Positions 16,822-25,137 of a stretch of DNA of 64,000 nucleotides are shown in pieces. The position numbers were made by a program, and so were the translations under genes. The DNA lies in assembly GCF_018129385.1 (NCBI RefSeq), contig NZ_JAFCLN010000016.1:1-64000 (forward strand), written 5' to 3'. This stretch comes from Bradyrhizobium lablabi. GTDB taxonomy: Bacteria > Pseudomonadota > Alphaproteobacteria > Rhizobiales > Xanthobacteraceae. Numbering within the stretch: the stretch's first letter is position 1; every line of letters starts with the position of its first letter. The notes below the pieces were generated by a model, which searched no databases, had not been told where the DNA came from, and worked only from the letters and a program-made list of their open reading frames with translations.

Positions 16822-18027
16822 TCACAGATTTCTCTGGTCAATGCCGAACTTGTCGGCAAGCCAGTCGATCATCAATTCCTGCCCGAGCGTCGGGTTGTCG
16901 TGCTGACAGTGCTCCGCCCCGGTCATGTCCGCTTCGACAAGCATGAAGGTGACATCGACGCCGGCCTTTCTGGCGTATTCATAGCCTTCGCGGGCCGCCT
17001 GGACACCGAGCACGTCATGTCCGCCATGCAGGATCAGGTAAGGGCATTTCATGTTCTCGAAGACGCCGCGCATGTCGAACGGCATGGTCTTCTCCGCAAC
17101 GCCCTTCATCGAGCCCGCGCCGAACACCCACTTCATGTGGCTGGCGAGACCATGATTCTCCGGCCGGTCCTTGTATCGGTCATAAAGGCTGAGCACGCCG
17201 CCATGCGAAATCGCCGCCGCCAGGCGCGGCTCCATCGCGCCGGCGCGTGCGGCGTAGTAGCCGCCGAGCGACGAGCCCGACACGGCGATCCGGCTCATGT
17301 CGACGTCGCTGCGGGTGGCAAGCCAGTCGATACATTTGCCGACGGGCACCTCGTAGTCGAACCGCGTGGTCAGGCCGTGCCGGCGCAAGGTCGCGCCCTG
17401 CCCGGGCCCGTCCATCAGCAGGACGGAAAGACCGCGCTGCAGGGCACCGCGTCCGGTCATGAACCACAGCTCGTCCTTGAATGAATCGAGCCCGCCGAAG
17501 GAGATCAGAACCGGCTGCTTGCCGCGGCCGAACGGAGAACGGATGAAATAGCCAGCCATCGGCTTGCCGGACTCGTAGGGGATTTGCACGACCTCGCCCT
17601 GCGGACACGTCCAGCGCAAAAAGCTGTGCGTGGCTTTCTCGCATTTGTCGAACGTCGGTATCCGCCGCGGATCATCCGGCTCGAGCCAGAACTCGGCCGA
17701 GCGGTACATGTCGGCCGCGCGCAGATAGCAATTCATGGCCGTCTGGATATGCCCCTTGGCCTCCTCGGCCTCGCCGCGCCGCATATTATTGTCGGCAACG
17801 ACCATCCACTCCTGGTGCCAACTGTCGTAGTCGCCGGGGATCATCCTGCTGGCGGCCAGGAAACTCTCGGATACCGTCCCCCCTCCTTCCTGCGTCTCTC
17901 CCAGCGCCCGACGGAACTGGTAGGACGGCCATGCGAAATCCGGCCAATGATGCCAGCCATAGGGCTCGTAATGTGGATGGGTGTCGACAACTTCGGCGTC
18001 GATGAGCTTCTTCTCGCCCACAGTCAT
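16822..18027 (-). CDS. Alpha/beta hydrolase, dihydroxypseudooxynicotine-hydrolase-like, paralogue 1
   Basis: A 401-residue hydrolase with the nucleophile elbow GSSLGG (Ser near residue 247), acid in HGGHDVLG and His in AEHCQHDNP. The helical N-terminal region of about 150 residues recalls 2,6-dihydroxypseudooxynicotine hydrolase and FrsA/DUF1100-type enzymes, which include C-C bond hydrolases. It is a clear paralogue of the gene at 22071-23297, sharing the whole architecture and long identical stretches. It is the last gene of a six-gene operon and follows a hairpin and a strong GGAAGGAG ribosome binding site. The substrate is unknown. Confidence 0.85.
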   Translation of the reverse strand: MTVGEKKLIDAEVVDTHPHYEPYGWHHWPDFAWPSYQFRRALGETQEGGGTVSESFLAASRMIPGDYDSWHQEWMVVADNNMRRGEAEEAKGHIQTAMNCYLRAADMYRSAEFWLEPDDPRRIPTFDKCEKATHSFLRWTCPQGEVVQIPYESGKPMAGYFIRSPFGRGKQPVLISFGGLDSFKDELWFMTGRGALQRGLSVLLMDGPGQGATLRRHGLTTRFDYEVPVGKCIDWLATRSDVDMSRIAVSGSSLGGYYAARAGAMEPRLAAAISHGGVLSLYDRYKDRPENHGLASHMKWVFGAGSMKGVAEKTMPFDMRGVFENMKCPYLILHGGHDVLGVQAAREGYEYARKAGVDVTFMLVEADMTGAEHCQHDNPTLGQELMIDWLADKFGIDQRNL

Positions 18028-18046
18028 GGCGGCTCCTTCCCGTTCG

Positions 18047-18064
18047 AGCCCGCTGCCGCGGGCT
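18047..18064 (-). other. Intra-operon hairpin ahead of hydrolase 1
   Basis: AGCCCGC-TGCC-GCGGGCT is a perfect 7-bp stem with a 4-nt loop in the 66-bp gap between the permease and hydrolase 1 genes. It sits just upstream of the GGAAGGAG ribosome binding site on the minus strand. With no T-run on that strand it may stabilise or process the transcript rather than terminate it. Confidence 0.45.
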
Positions 18065-18093
18065 TTCCGATGATGTCAGGATGGTGAGGTGGA

Positions 18094-18939
18094 TCAGGCG
18101 GTCCGCATACCCCAACGCACAAGGGTCTTCTCTTCCACCCAATCAAAGAACCAGTTCTCCGATACCCAACCGATCATCGCGATCGTGATCATGCCACAGA
18201 TCATGATGTCGGGACGCAGCTGCCAGCGGGCATCGTCGATGAGAAAGCCGAGGCCGGTGATCGACGAAATCATCTCCGCGCCGACGATGACACGCCAGCC
18301 GACTCCGTAGGTCAGCCGCATGCCGGTGATGATGTAGGGCAGCGAGCCCGGAATCAGGATACGGCGGGTGTAGAGACTGCGGGATGCGAGATAGACCTTG
18401 GCCACGTCGGTGTATTGCCCGGAGAGGGTCTGCACGCCCGTCATCGTGTTGAACATGATCGACCAGATTCCGGAGAAGAAGATCACGAACACGGTCGAGG
18501 TGAAGCCCACGCCGAACCACAGGATCGCCAATGGAATCCAGGCAATGCCGGGGATCGGATAGAGCAGCCGGCAGAGCGGCAGGAACGCGGCGCGCGCGGT
18601 TGGCGACGCGCCGAGCGCAAGGCCCGCCGGGATACCGACCAGCGCGGCGAGAAACACGCCGGTGATCTGACGGCCGACGCTGGCGGCCGTGTTGGTGAAG
18701 AGTTTGCCGTTCGCAATCAACTCCTGAAAGGCGAGAACCACCTTCCACGGCGACGGGAAGGCCCAAGTCGGCATCAGCCCGAGCCGATAGACGATTTCCC
18801 AAATGGCAATGAACGCAACGATAGTCGCGATGCCAAGCCAACGTTCGCGGCCGGGCATCCATCGCCGAGACGATCTGACTGCCGCTTCCCTTGCAGCACC
18901 TTCCTCGACGACATTCTTCGAATAGGACACATCCGCCAT
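18094..18939 (-). CDS. ABC transporter permease (NitT/TauT family)
   Basis: This 281-residue membrane protein has about six hydrophobic segments and an EAA-like loop (ILIPGSLPYIITGMRLTYG). A short cytoplasmic N-terminus precedes the first segment (LGIATIVAFIAIWEIVY). It lies 2 bp after the ATPase gene and belongs with it and the receptor at 19741. The importer is enclosed by genes for two hydrolases and a BtrH-like protein, which presumably act on the imported compound. Confidence 0.92.
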   Translation of the reverse strand: MADVSYSKNVVEEGAAREAAVRSSRRWMPGRERWLGIATIVAFIAIWEIVYRLGLMPTWAFPSPWKVVLAFQELIANGKLFTNTAASVGRQITGVFLAALVGIPAGLALGASPTARAAFLPLCRLLYPIPGIAWIPLAILWFGVGFTSTVFVIFFSGIWSIMFNTMTGVQTLSGQYTDVAKVYLASRSLYTRRILIPGSLPYIITGMRLTYGVGWRVIVGAEMISSITGLGFLIDDARWQLRPDIMICGMITIAMIGWVSENWFFDWVEEKTLVRWGMRTA

Positions 18940-18941
18940 GA

Positions 18942-19730
18942 TCAGGCTCCCGCCATCAGGTCGGCTTCTTCGAGGGCCGCCGCGCGCGCGATCTCCTCAG
19001 CCAGCACTGCCCGCACCTCGCGTTGACGCTGGTTCATGTCGATGCTCGCCATGTCGCGTGGACGCGCCTCCGGCACCATCATGATCTGCTTGACGCGGCC
19101 CGGACGCGCCGTCATCACGACGACGCGGTCCGACAGATAGATCGCCTCCTCGATCGAATGCGTCACGAAGATCACCGTCTTGCGATATTGTCGCCAGATG
19201 CGCAGCAGCTCGTCCTGCAGCAACTGACGGGTCTGCGCATCGAGCGCTCCGAACGGCTCGTCCATCAGAAGCAAGGACGGATCGACCGCGAGCGCCCGGG
19301 CGATCGATACACGCTGCTTCATTCCGCCCGAAAGCTGATGCGGAAAGCGTTCGGCGAAGTCGGACAGCCCAACCACCTTCAGGAGCCGGCTCGATACCTC
19401 ACGCCGTTCGGTCACCGGAAGCCTGCGCGCTTCAAGTCCGAATTCGACGTTGTCGCGCACGGTCATCCATGGAAACAGCGCATAATCCTGGAACACCACC
19501 GCGCGTTCCGGACCGGGTCCGCTCACCGGCTGGCCATTGATCGCAATCCGGCCCGAGGTCGCCGGGATCAGGCCGGCAATGATCTTGAGCAGGGTCGACT
19601 TCCCGCAGCCCGATGGACCGAGCAGGCAGACGAACTCGCCCTCCTCGATCCGCAGGTTGATGTCGACGAGCGCCGGCGTCTCCGAGCCATGCGAAATGTA
19701 CGTCTTGTTGAGATTCTCGACCGTCAACAT
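18942..19730 (-). CDS. ABC transporter ATP-binding protein (NitT/TauT family)
   Basis: A 262-residue ATPase with Walker A GPSGCGKST, Q-loop VFQDYALFPW, signature LSGGMKQRVSIARA and Walker B LLMDEPFGALD, typical of SsuB/TauB/NrtD subunits. It begins 10 bp after the receptor gene and ends 2 bp before the permease gene, so the three transporter genes are tightly linked. Confidence 0.93.
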   Translation of the reverse strand: MLTVENLNKTYISHGSETPALVDINLRIEEGEFVCLLGPSGCGKSTLLKIIAGLIPATSGRIAINGQPVSGPGPERAVVFQDYALFPWMTVRDNVEFGLEARRLPVTERREVSSRLLKVVGLSDFAERFPHQLSGGMKQRVSIARALAVDPSLLLMDEPFGALDAQTRQLLQDELLRIWRQYRKTVIFVTHSIEEAIYLSDRVVVMTARPGRVKQIMMVPEARPRDMASIDMNQRQREVRAVLAEEIARAAALEEADLMAGA

Positions 19731-19740
19731 CGGCTGCCGC

Positions 19741-20730
19741 TCACTTCAGCTTTTCATAGCCGGGATAGCCGGGATAGCCGTCCGCCAGACTCGTATCGAC
19801 GGCGTCTTCGTAGGCCACCGGCTTCTGAAGCAGACCGTCCTCTTTCATCCAGCCGATCAGGGCATCGATCCAGGGACGCGGCGGCTTGTCGTACTGCCAG
19901 CCGCAGTTGTCGTATGACTTCTCCAGAAGGGACGTATCGATATTCGGAGTGTAGTGCTTCAGCACCTCCAGCCCGGCCTTCTTGTCGGTCTTCATCAGAT
20001 GAACCGCGTCGAGATGCGCCCAAACGAGCCGCTTGGCGAGCTCCGGATGCGCCTTCATGAACTTGCGGCTCATGACCATTCCGTTGCGCAGCATGTCCGA
20101 ATTGAGCTTACTCTTGTCGATCAGGTCATTCGGCGCGAGCAGGAGCTTTGCGCCCTTGTCGACGGCATTGGTGCCGTAAGGCTCGAACGGAAATGCCGCT
20201 GCGATGTCGCCCGTCACCAATGCGGCCGCAACCTCCGGCACGGGAACCTGTGCAAGCTGAACATCCTTCTCGGAGAGCCCGAAGCGCGGCAGGATCTGCT
20301 TTGTCAAGGTCAAATACTGCACGTCGAACTTGGTCACGATGCCGATGCGTTTGCCCTTGATGTCGGCCCACGACTTGACGTTCGGAGCGGCCACGATCAT
20401 CGCACAATTCGCAGATGATGCTGCCACGATCACATTGTCGATGCCGGCGGAGAGATACCGGATCGCCGACGCGTATTGATTGTAGCCGACGTCGAAATCG
20501 CCGATCGACATCATCTGGTTGGATCGCTGGTAATTGCCTCCCATGAAGTCGACATTGACGCCGTATTTCTCCCACAGCTTGGTGTATTGGGCCAGGAACG
20601 GCTGAATGTGATCATATCCAGGGGCGCCTGCCACCAGGCGCACCTTGTAACTGTCGGGCTGCTGCGCCAATGACGCGTTTGCCACGGCGATGCTTGCGCA
20701 TAGTCCGGCGATCAGAGCCTTCATCTTCAT
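19741..20730 (-). CDS. ABC transporter substrate-binding protein (NitT/TauT family)
   Basis: A 329-residue receptor with a signal peptide (KALIAGLCASIAVANASLA, cleavage near residue 22) and an NMT1/SsuA-like body, including MSIGDFDVGYNQYASAI and ADIKGKRIGIVTKFD. ATG codons at 20730 and 20724 are both possible; GAGGT lies upstream. It delivers an unknown ligand to the permease/ATPase pair encoded just downstream. Confidence 0.9.
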   Translation of the reverse strand: MKMKALIAGLCASIAVANASLAQQPDSYKVRLVAGAPGYDHIQPFLAQYTKLWEKYGVNVDFMGGNYQRSNQMMSIGDFDVGYNQYASAIRYLSAGIDNVIVAASSANCAMIVAAPNVKSWADIKGKRIGIVTKFDVQYLTLTKQILPRFGLSEKDVQLAQVPVPEVAAALVTGDIAAAFPFEPYGTNAVDKGAKLLLAPNDLIDKSKLNSDMLRNGMVMSRKFMKAHPELAKRLVWAHLDAVHLMKTDKKAGLEVLKHYTPNIDTSLLEKSYDNCGWQYDKPPRPWIDALIGWMKEDGLLQKPVAYEDAVDTSLADGYPGYPGYEKLK

Positions 20731-20794
20731 GCGATATACCTCGATCCACAGTTGCCCGGACTAATCTGCAAGGGATTATGCAAGATGCGCGCCG

Positions 20795-22039
20795 CTATTC
20801 TGCGGCTATGGGGTTCACCATCGGAGCACGTTCGGTGATGAGCTTGACGTCGGCCCAAGCCTTCGTCATGTCGTCGAGCGCGGCCACCTCGTGCGCTGCA
20901 ATCTGTTCGAGCACGGTGCCGGCCTTTGCCAGATCCGCCTCGTAGCGCAGCACCTTGAAGAGCTCCGACGAAGCCTGCATGTGCTCGGCCGCGGACGCGG
21001 CAGCCGCGATCTCGAGCCCGCGCGCGCCAAGCTCCTTTGTGACGCGGCGGAGATAGCCGGCCGCGCCGGCACGGCCAAGCACGCCATGATTGGGAATGTT
21101 TCCGCGTACGAACAGCGGAATCGGATCGCCCTTCGGGCTGACCGTATCCTTGACCTTGCCGGCCTTGATCAGCGCCGCAAACGCGGCCATGCCGGGCGCG
21201 CCCGTTTCGAAGCGGGGAATCTGCCACTGATTGCCGAACAGAGCATATGGCCTGGGATATTCGCCGGACAGTATCTTCAGATTGCGGCGGAACGAATGGC
21301 GGATCGACTTGGCGATATCCCAATCGAGATCCCGCTCGGGCTCGACCCACACCATGAGGTAGGGGCCATAGCCGTCATGAAGGCTCCATTCGCCGCCGAA
21401 CGGGTGATGATGCTCCCATGGTTCGTAGCCGTTCGGGCCGCGTTGTGACGATTGCTCCCACGCCTTGCGGAAGACATCGATCGGCGCCTCGTAGCGCGAA
21501 TGCGGCATCACGTCGTTCGGTTCGAAAATCGTGACAGTGCCGCGGTCGAGATCGTAGCCCGCGATCACCACATGATGGCCGAACCCGCTCTTGCCCATCG
21601 TTTCGTGCTGGAATTTCAGCCGCGGCGAGGTCTTGGCGCCGTAGGGCAGCAGCAGCGAATAATGCAGGCCGACCTGCACCGGAATGCCGCGATCGACGAG
21701 TCCACGAAGCTTCGCGAAAGCTTCCTCGAAGCCGCCTTCATGATCCTGTTCCCAGTATCCCCGGTAGCCGAGCGCGCGTGGCGTATATTCCCAGATCTCG
21801 TGGAAGGCACCCGCTCCACCGTTGAAGGCGGGTGCGCCCCAGACCGGCGACCAGCGGAATGAGAAGCCGTCGCCCGAGGTGCCGTCGGCAAACAACACAT
21901 CGCTTTCGCCGTGCAGACGGAACATGCCGAGCAATCCAGTGAAGTAACAGCGGCCGGAATTGCCGTTCTCGGGATAGCCCTTCGGCCCCATCCACGTCAT
22001 CGAATAGTAGGCTTCATCATACGGCTTGATCGCAGACAT
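20795..22039 (-). CDS. BtrH N-terminal-like / DUF4872-type papain-fold protein
   Basis: This 414-residue protein resembles the BtrH_N-DUF4872 family: a Cys near the N-terminus followed by a helix (GRCYFTGLLGMFRLHG, Cys near residue 31) and a His in GFGHHVVIAGYD followed by IFEPND. The C-terminal 150 residues look helical. BtrH of butirosin synthesis is an acyltransferase using a Cys/His site; other family members are uncharacterised. Its place between a catabolic hydrolase and an importer is unusual and suggests an amide-forming or amide-breaking step on the imported compound (inference). The assignment is by motif only. Confidence 0.6.
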   Translation of the reverse strand: MSAIKPYDEAYYSMTWMGPKGYPENGNSGRCYFTGLLGMFRLHGESDVLFADGTSGDGFSFRWSPVWGAPAFNGGAGAFHEIWEYTPRALGYRGYWEQDHEGGFEEAFAKLRGLVDRGIPVQVGLHYSLLLPYGAKTSPRLKFQHETMGKSGFGHHVVIAGYDLDRGTVTIFEPNDVMPHSRYEAPIDVFRKAWEQSSQRGPNGYEPWEHHHPFGGEWSLHDGYGPYLMVWVEPERDLDWDIAKSIRHSFRRNLKILSGEYPRPYALFGNQWQIPRFETGAPGMAAFAALIKAGKVKDTVSPKGDPIPLFVRGNIPNHGVLGRAGAAGYLRRVTKELGARGLEIAAAASAAEHMQASSELFKVLRYEADLAKAGTVLEQIAAHEVAALDDMTKAWADVKLITERAPMVNPIAAE

Positions 22040-22070
22040 AGGCGTTGTCCTGTTTTTGGTTTTGTGGAGC

Positions 22071-23297
22071 TCAGATCAGCGGGTTCATGGCCTTCTTGCG
22101 CAGCTCGCGCTCGTCGATTGCGAACACGTCGACGAGCCAGTCAGCCATCAGTTCCTGACCGATGGTTGGATTGTCATGCTGGCAGTGATCCGCGCCGGTT
22201 TCCTCCTCGGTCACGAAGCGCAGCGTGACATCGACGCCCTTTGACTTGGCGTAATCGGCGACCTTGCGCGCCGAGGCGACGCCGAGCACGTCGTGACCGC
22301 CATGGACGATGAGATAGGGACATTTCATGTGATCGAGATGGCCTTCGAGCACGAAAGGCTTGGCCTTCTCCATCGCCTCCTTCATCGAGCCGGCGCCGAA
22401 CACGGTCTTGATGTGGTCGGCAAGACCATGATCTTCCCTCGCGCCAGCCCACAGTTCCGGGATCGACCAGATCGCGCCGTGCGAGATGGCCGCCGCGAGC
22501 CGATGCTCGTAGCAGCCGGCACGCGCCGCGTAATATCCGCCGAGCGACGAGCCGCAGACCGCGATCTTCGCGGGATCGATATCCTTGCGCGTCAGCAGAT
22601 AATCGATGCACTTCCCGATCGGCACCTCATAGTCCGGCCGGGTCGGAATCTTGTGACGGCGTAGCGTGCCGCCCTGGCCCGGTCCGTCGATCATGAGCAC
22701 CGAGATGCCGCGCTGAAGCGCGCCGTGCGCCTGCATGAACCACATCTCGTCCTTGATCGAGTCCAGGCCTCCCATGCAGATCAGGACCGGCTGCTTGCCG
22801 GTATCGAACGGCGCCCGGACGAAATAGGCGAACAGCGTCTTGCCGTTCTCATAGGGGATCTGAAGCACCTCACCCGCGGGCTTGAGGTTCTGGATGAACT
22901 TCCGCGAGCATTCCTCCATATCGGTGAACGCTTCGAGCCGGCGCGGATCGGAATATTCAAGCCAGAACTCGGTGTGGCGATAATAGTTGGCCGCGCGCAG
23001 CCAGCAGTTCATCGCGGTGCGGACATGACCCTTGCCGAACTCTTCGTCACCGCGGGCCTGGTTGAAATCCGCGATCCGCTTCCATTCCCGATGCCAGCTT
23101 TCCTTGTCCCCAGGGATCATCCGGCTCGCGGCGAGGAAACATTCGGAGACGGCGCCGCCGCCCTCCTGCGTTTCACCCAGTGCGCGGCGGAACTGGTAGC
23201 TCATCCACGGATATTTCGGCCAATGGTGCCAGCCGTAAGGCTGATAGACGCCGTGCGTCACGTCCGTGACCTGATCGATCAGAAGCTCTTCCGCCAT
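22071..23297 (-). CDS. Alpha/beta hydrolase, dihydroxypseudooxynicotine-hydrolase-like, paralogue 2
   Basis: A 408-residue paralogue of the hydrolase at 16822-18027. It keeps the same triad motifs, GSSLGG, HGGHDVLG and ADHCQHDNP, and the block SYQFRRALGETQEGGG near residue 35. It is the first gene of the operon, divergent from the XRE-cupin gene, with the operator-like palindrome at 23388 upstream. Keeping two related copies at opposite ends of one operon suggests two successive hydrolyses or two substrates (inference). Confidence 0.85.
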   Translation of the reverse strand: MAEELLIDQVTDVTHGVYQPYGWHHWPKYPWMSYQFRRALGETQEGGGAVSECFLAASRMIPGDKESWHREWKRIADFNQARGDEEFGKGHVRTAMNCWLRAANYYRHTEFWLEYSDPRRLEAFTDMEECSRKFIQNLKPAGEVLQIPYENGKTLFAYFVRAPFDTGKQPVLICMGGLDSIKDEMWFMQAHGALQRGISVLMIDGPGQGGTLRRHKIPTRPDYEVPIGKCIDYLLTRKDIDPAKIAVCGSSLGGYYAARAGCYEHRLAAAISHGAIWSIPELWAGAREDHGLADHIKTVFGAGSMKEAMEKAKPFVLEGHLDHMKCPYLIVHGGHDVLGVASARKVADYAKSKGVDVTLRFVTEEETGADHCQHDNPTIGQELMADWLVDVFAIDERELRKKAMNPLI

Positions 23298-23387
23298 AAC
23301 TGCCGCAACTCCCTTTTCTCTTTTTTCGCGCGCGTCGATGGGGTCGCCGGCACGCGCCCGGGGAGACGCTAGCAGGTTTTCTCATCC

Positions 23388-23404
23388 ATTCAAGTCGCTT
23401 GAAT
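23388..23404. promoter_or_regulatory. 17-bp palindromic operator-like site 1 (ATTCAA-N5-TTGAAT)
   Basis: ATTCAAGTCGCTTGAAT is a perfect inverted repeat (7-bp arms, 3-bp centre) in the divergent gap between hydrolase 2 and the XRE-cupin regulator. The same ATTCAA-N5-TTGAAT pattern recurs at 24193. Its TTGAAT half, followed 17 bp later by TCATTT, could be part of the regulator's own promoter. Confidence 0.6.
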
Positions 23405-23550
23405 TCTGTTCACTATTGCTTTCATTTTGGGCAACCAGGCCTTTCGCCTCGCGCTATCGTTCGCTAAGACGCTGGCGCTGCGACTCGAAGGCTTGCCAAG
23501 CGCCGCTGAGTTGTGAGGTTCGAGAGGCCGCTGGCAGATATGGACCAAAG

Positions 23551-24165
23551 ATGCTCAAGAAGATGAACCGCGCCGAGAAGAAGGCAGTCGATCTGCCGAG
23601 CGGCCAAAATCAGTATCTCGGCGTAAAACTGCGCCATACGCGCATGACCAAGGGATTGCGTCTGCGCGACCTCGCGGAAAAGGCGGAATGCTCCGAGAGC
23701 ATGCTGTCGAAGATCGAGAACGGTCGTGCCGTTCCCTCGTTGAAGGCGCTGTACCGCATTGCCGAAGCGATGGGCCTGACCGTCGGGCAGCTGTTTGCGC
23801 AGCCAGCCGAGGCGAATGGCCTGGTATCGCGCCACGGTGAACGCCCCATCGTGCATGCCGACCCGCTGCGCAATGGCCCAGGACTGACGCTCGAGCGGCT
23901 GATCCCCTATCATCAGTCCCACCTTCTTCAGGGCAGCATCCACAATATCGCGCCGGGCGGCAGCGGTGGCGGCCTCGTCGCTCACGAGGGCGAGGAAGTC
24001 GCTTACATTCTCGAGGGGCAGGTCGAGTTCATCGTCGGTGACGAGCGTTTCCTGCTGAAGACCGGCGACTCGATCTGTTATCGATCCGAGCAACCGCACG
24101 GATATCGCAACGGCGGCGATGGCCATGCAAAGCTGATCATCGTCAACACACCGCCGAGCTTCTGA
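23551..24165 (+). CDS. XRE-family regulator with C-terminal cupin domain
   Basis: A 204-residue protein from ATG 23551 (ATG 23563 is an alternative). Residues 22-80 form a helix-turn-helix (LRLRDLAEKAECSESMLSKIENGRA region) and residues 125-200 form a cupin with HEGEEVAYILEGQVEF and the second motif ending EQPHGYRN. This is the usual layout of small-molecule-sensing XRE-cupin regulators. The reading frame upstream to 23338 crosses the palindrome and was not used. It is divergent from the six-gene operon and flanked by two copies of the same 17-bp palindrome, so it probably controls that operon and itself. Confidence 0.9.
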   Translation: MLKKMNRAEKKAVDLPSGQNQYLGVKLRHTRMTKGLRLRDLAEKAECSESMLSKIENGRAVPSLKALYRIAEAMGLTVGQLFAQPAEANGLVSRHGERPIVHADPLRNGPGLTLERLIPYHQSHLLQGSIHNIAPGGSGGGLVAHEGEEVAYILEGQVEFIVGDERFLLKTGDSICYRSEQPHGYRNGGDGHAKLIIVNTPPSF

Positions 24166-24192
24166 ATCCGATACAGGCACTGATTTCCTACA

Positions 24193-24209
24193 ATTCAAAC
24201 CACTTGAAT
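24193..24209. promoter_or_regulatory. 17-bp palindromic operator-like site 2 (ATTCAA-N5-TTGAAT)
   Basis: ATTCAAACCACTTGAAT shares both half-sites and spacing with the site at 23388. It lies 28 bp after the regulator stop and just before the 3' end of a convergent gene, an odd place for an operator. It could support DNA looping across the regulator gene, control an antisense transcript, or be an AT-rich terminator stem. Confidence 0.5.
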
Positions 24210-24228
24210 TTTCGAGCCTCCGCAGCGC

Positions 24229-25119
24229 CTATGCGGGCACTTGCGTCCGATACCAATCGAGAATCTCTGCACCCGTCCACATGACGACGCCGTCGTGCCC
24301 GAGAATGTAGTCGTACAGCATCTCGAGATATTTGATCCGGTGCGGCACGCCCGTCAGGTACGGATGAATGGAAATCGCCATCACGCGCGGCGCCTTGGCG
24401 CCATCGATGTAAAGCCGGTCGAAATGATCGCGGCCACGGCGCAGGATCTCGTCCGATGGCTGTTGTTGGACAGCGCTGATCACAACATCATTGATCTCGA
24501 CTGTGTAGGGAACGGAGACAATGTCGCGGTGGCGCGTCTTCAAGGTGACCGGTTGCTCGTCGAGCACCCAGTCGGCAACATATTCGATGCCGGCCTCGGC
24601 CAGGAAGTCGAGCGTCTCGTCGGTCTCGGTCAGCCCCGGACTCTCCCAGCCGCGCGGCGACTTGCCGGTGAATGTCTTGATCGCAGCAATCGTATCGGCG
24701 ATCGCCGCCTTCTGGTCCTCGACCCTGTGCATCGGCATCTGCACGTAGCCATGGCCCATGAAATCCCAGCCGGCGTCGCGGGCGGCCTCGCATGCTTCGG
24801 GATAAAGCTCACAGACCGTACCGTTGAGAGCAAAGGTCGCCTTCAGATTCCGGCTGCCGAGCGTCTCTATGAAACGCCAATAGCCGACGCGCATTCCATA
24901 TTCGTGCCAGGCCCAGTTCGGAACGTCCGGAAGCAGCGGCTGTCCCATCGGCGGTGGCAGCACCGCGCGCGGCATCGCGCTGGTCGGGCTCCAGTTCTCG
25001 ACATTGACGATGGTCCACACCGCCACCCGCGCATTGTTGGGGAGTTTGAGCGCAGGCCTGCGATGGATCGGGGTGTAGGGCAACCGGCCGCGGACACTCT
25101 TGCCGACCAATTCGGTCAT
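24229..25119 (-). CDS. Polysaccharide deacetylase-family protein (PuuE/allantoinase-like)
   Basis: The 296-residue protein has a NodB-like fold in the arrangement seen in PuuE-type cofactor-independent allantoinases and related amide hydrolases: VAVWTIVNVENW at the first strand, TFALNGTVCELYPE, GWDFMGHGYVQ at the usual His motif and ISIHPYLTG near the end. A GGGAGGG ribosome binding site precedes the ATG. It is 18 bp downstream of the amidohydrolase gene, so both are likely one operon. It probably hydrolyses a small N-acyl or cyclic amide rather than a polysaccharide (inference). Confidence 0.85.
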   Translation of the reverse strand: MTELVGKSVRGRLPYTPIHRRPALKLPNNARVAVWTIVNVENWSPTSAMPRAVLPPPMGQPLLPDVPNWAWHEYGMRVGYWRFIETLGSRNLKATFALNGTVCELYPEACEAARDAGWDFMGHGYVQMPMHRVEDQKAAIADTIAAIKTFTGKSPRGWESPGLTETDETLDFLAEAGIEYVADWVLDEQPVTLKTRHRDIVSVPYTVEINDVVISAVQQQPSDEILRRGRDHFDRLYIDGAKAPRVMAISIHPYLTGVPHRIKYLEMLYDYILGHDGVVMWTGAEILDWYRTQVPA

Positions 25120-25137
25120 CGTCTTTCCCTCCCTTGT

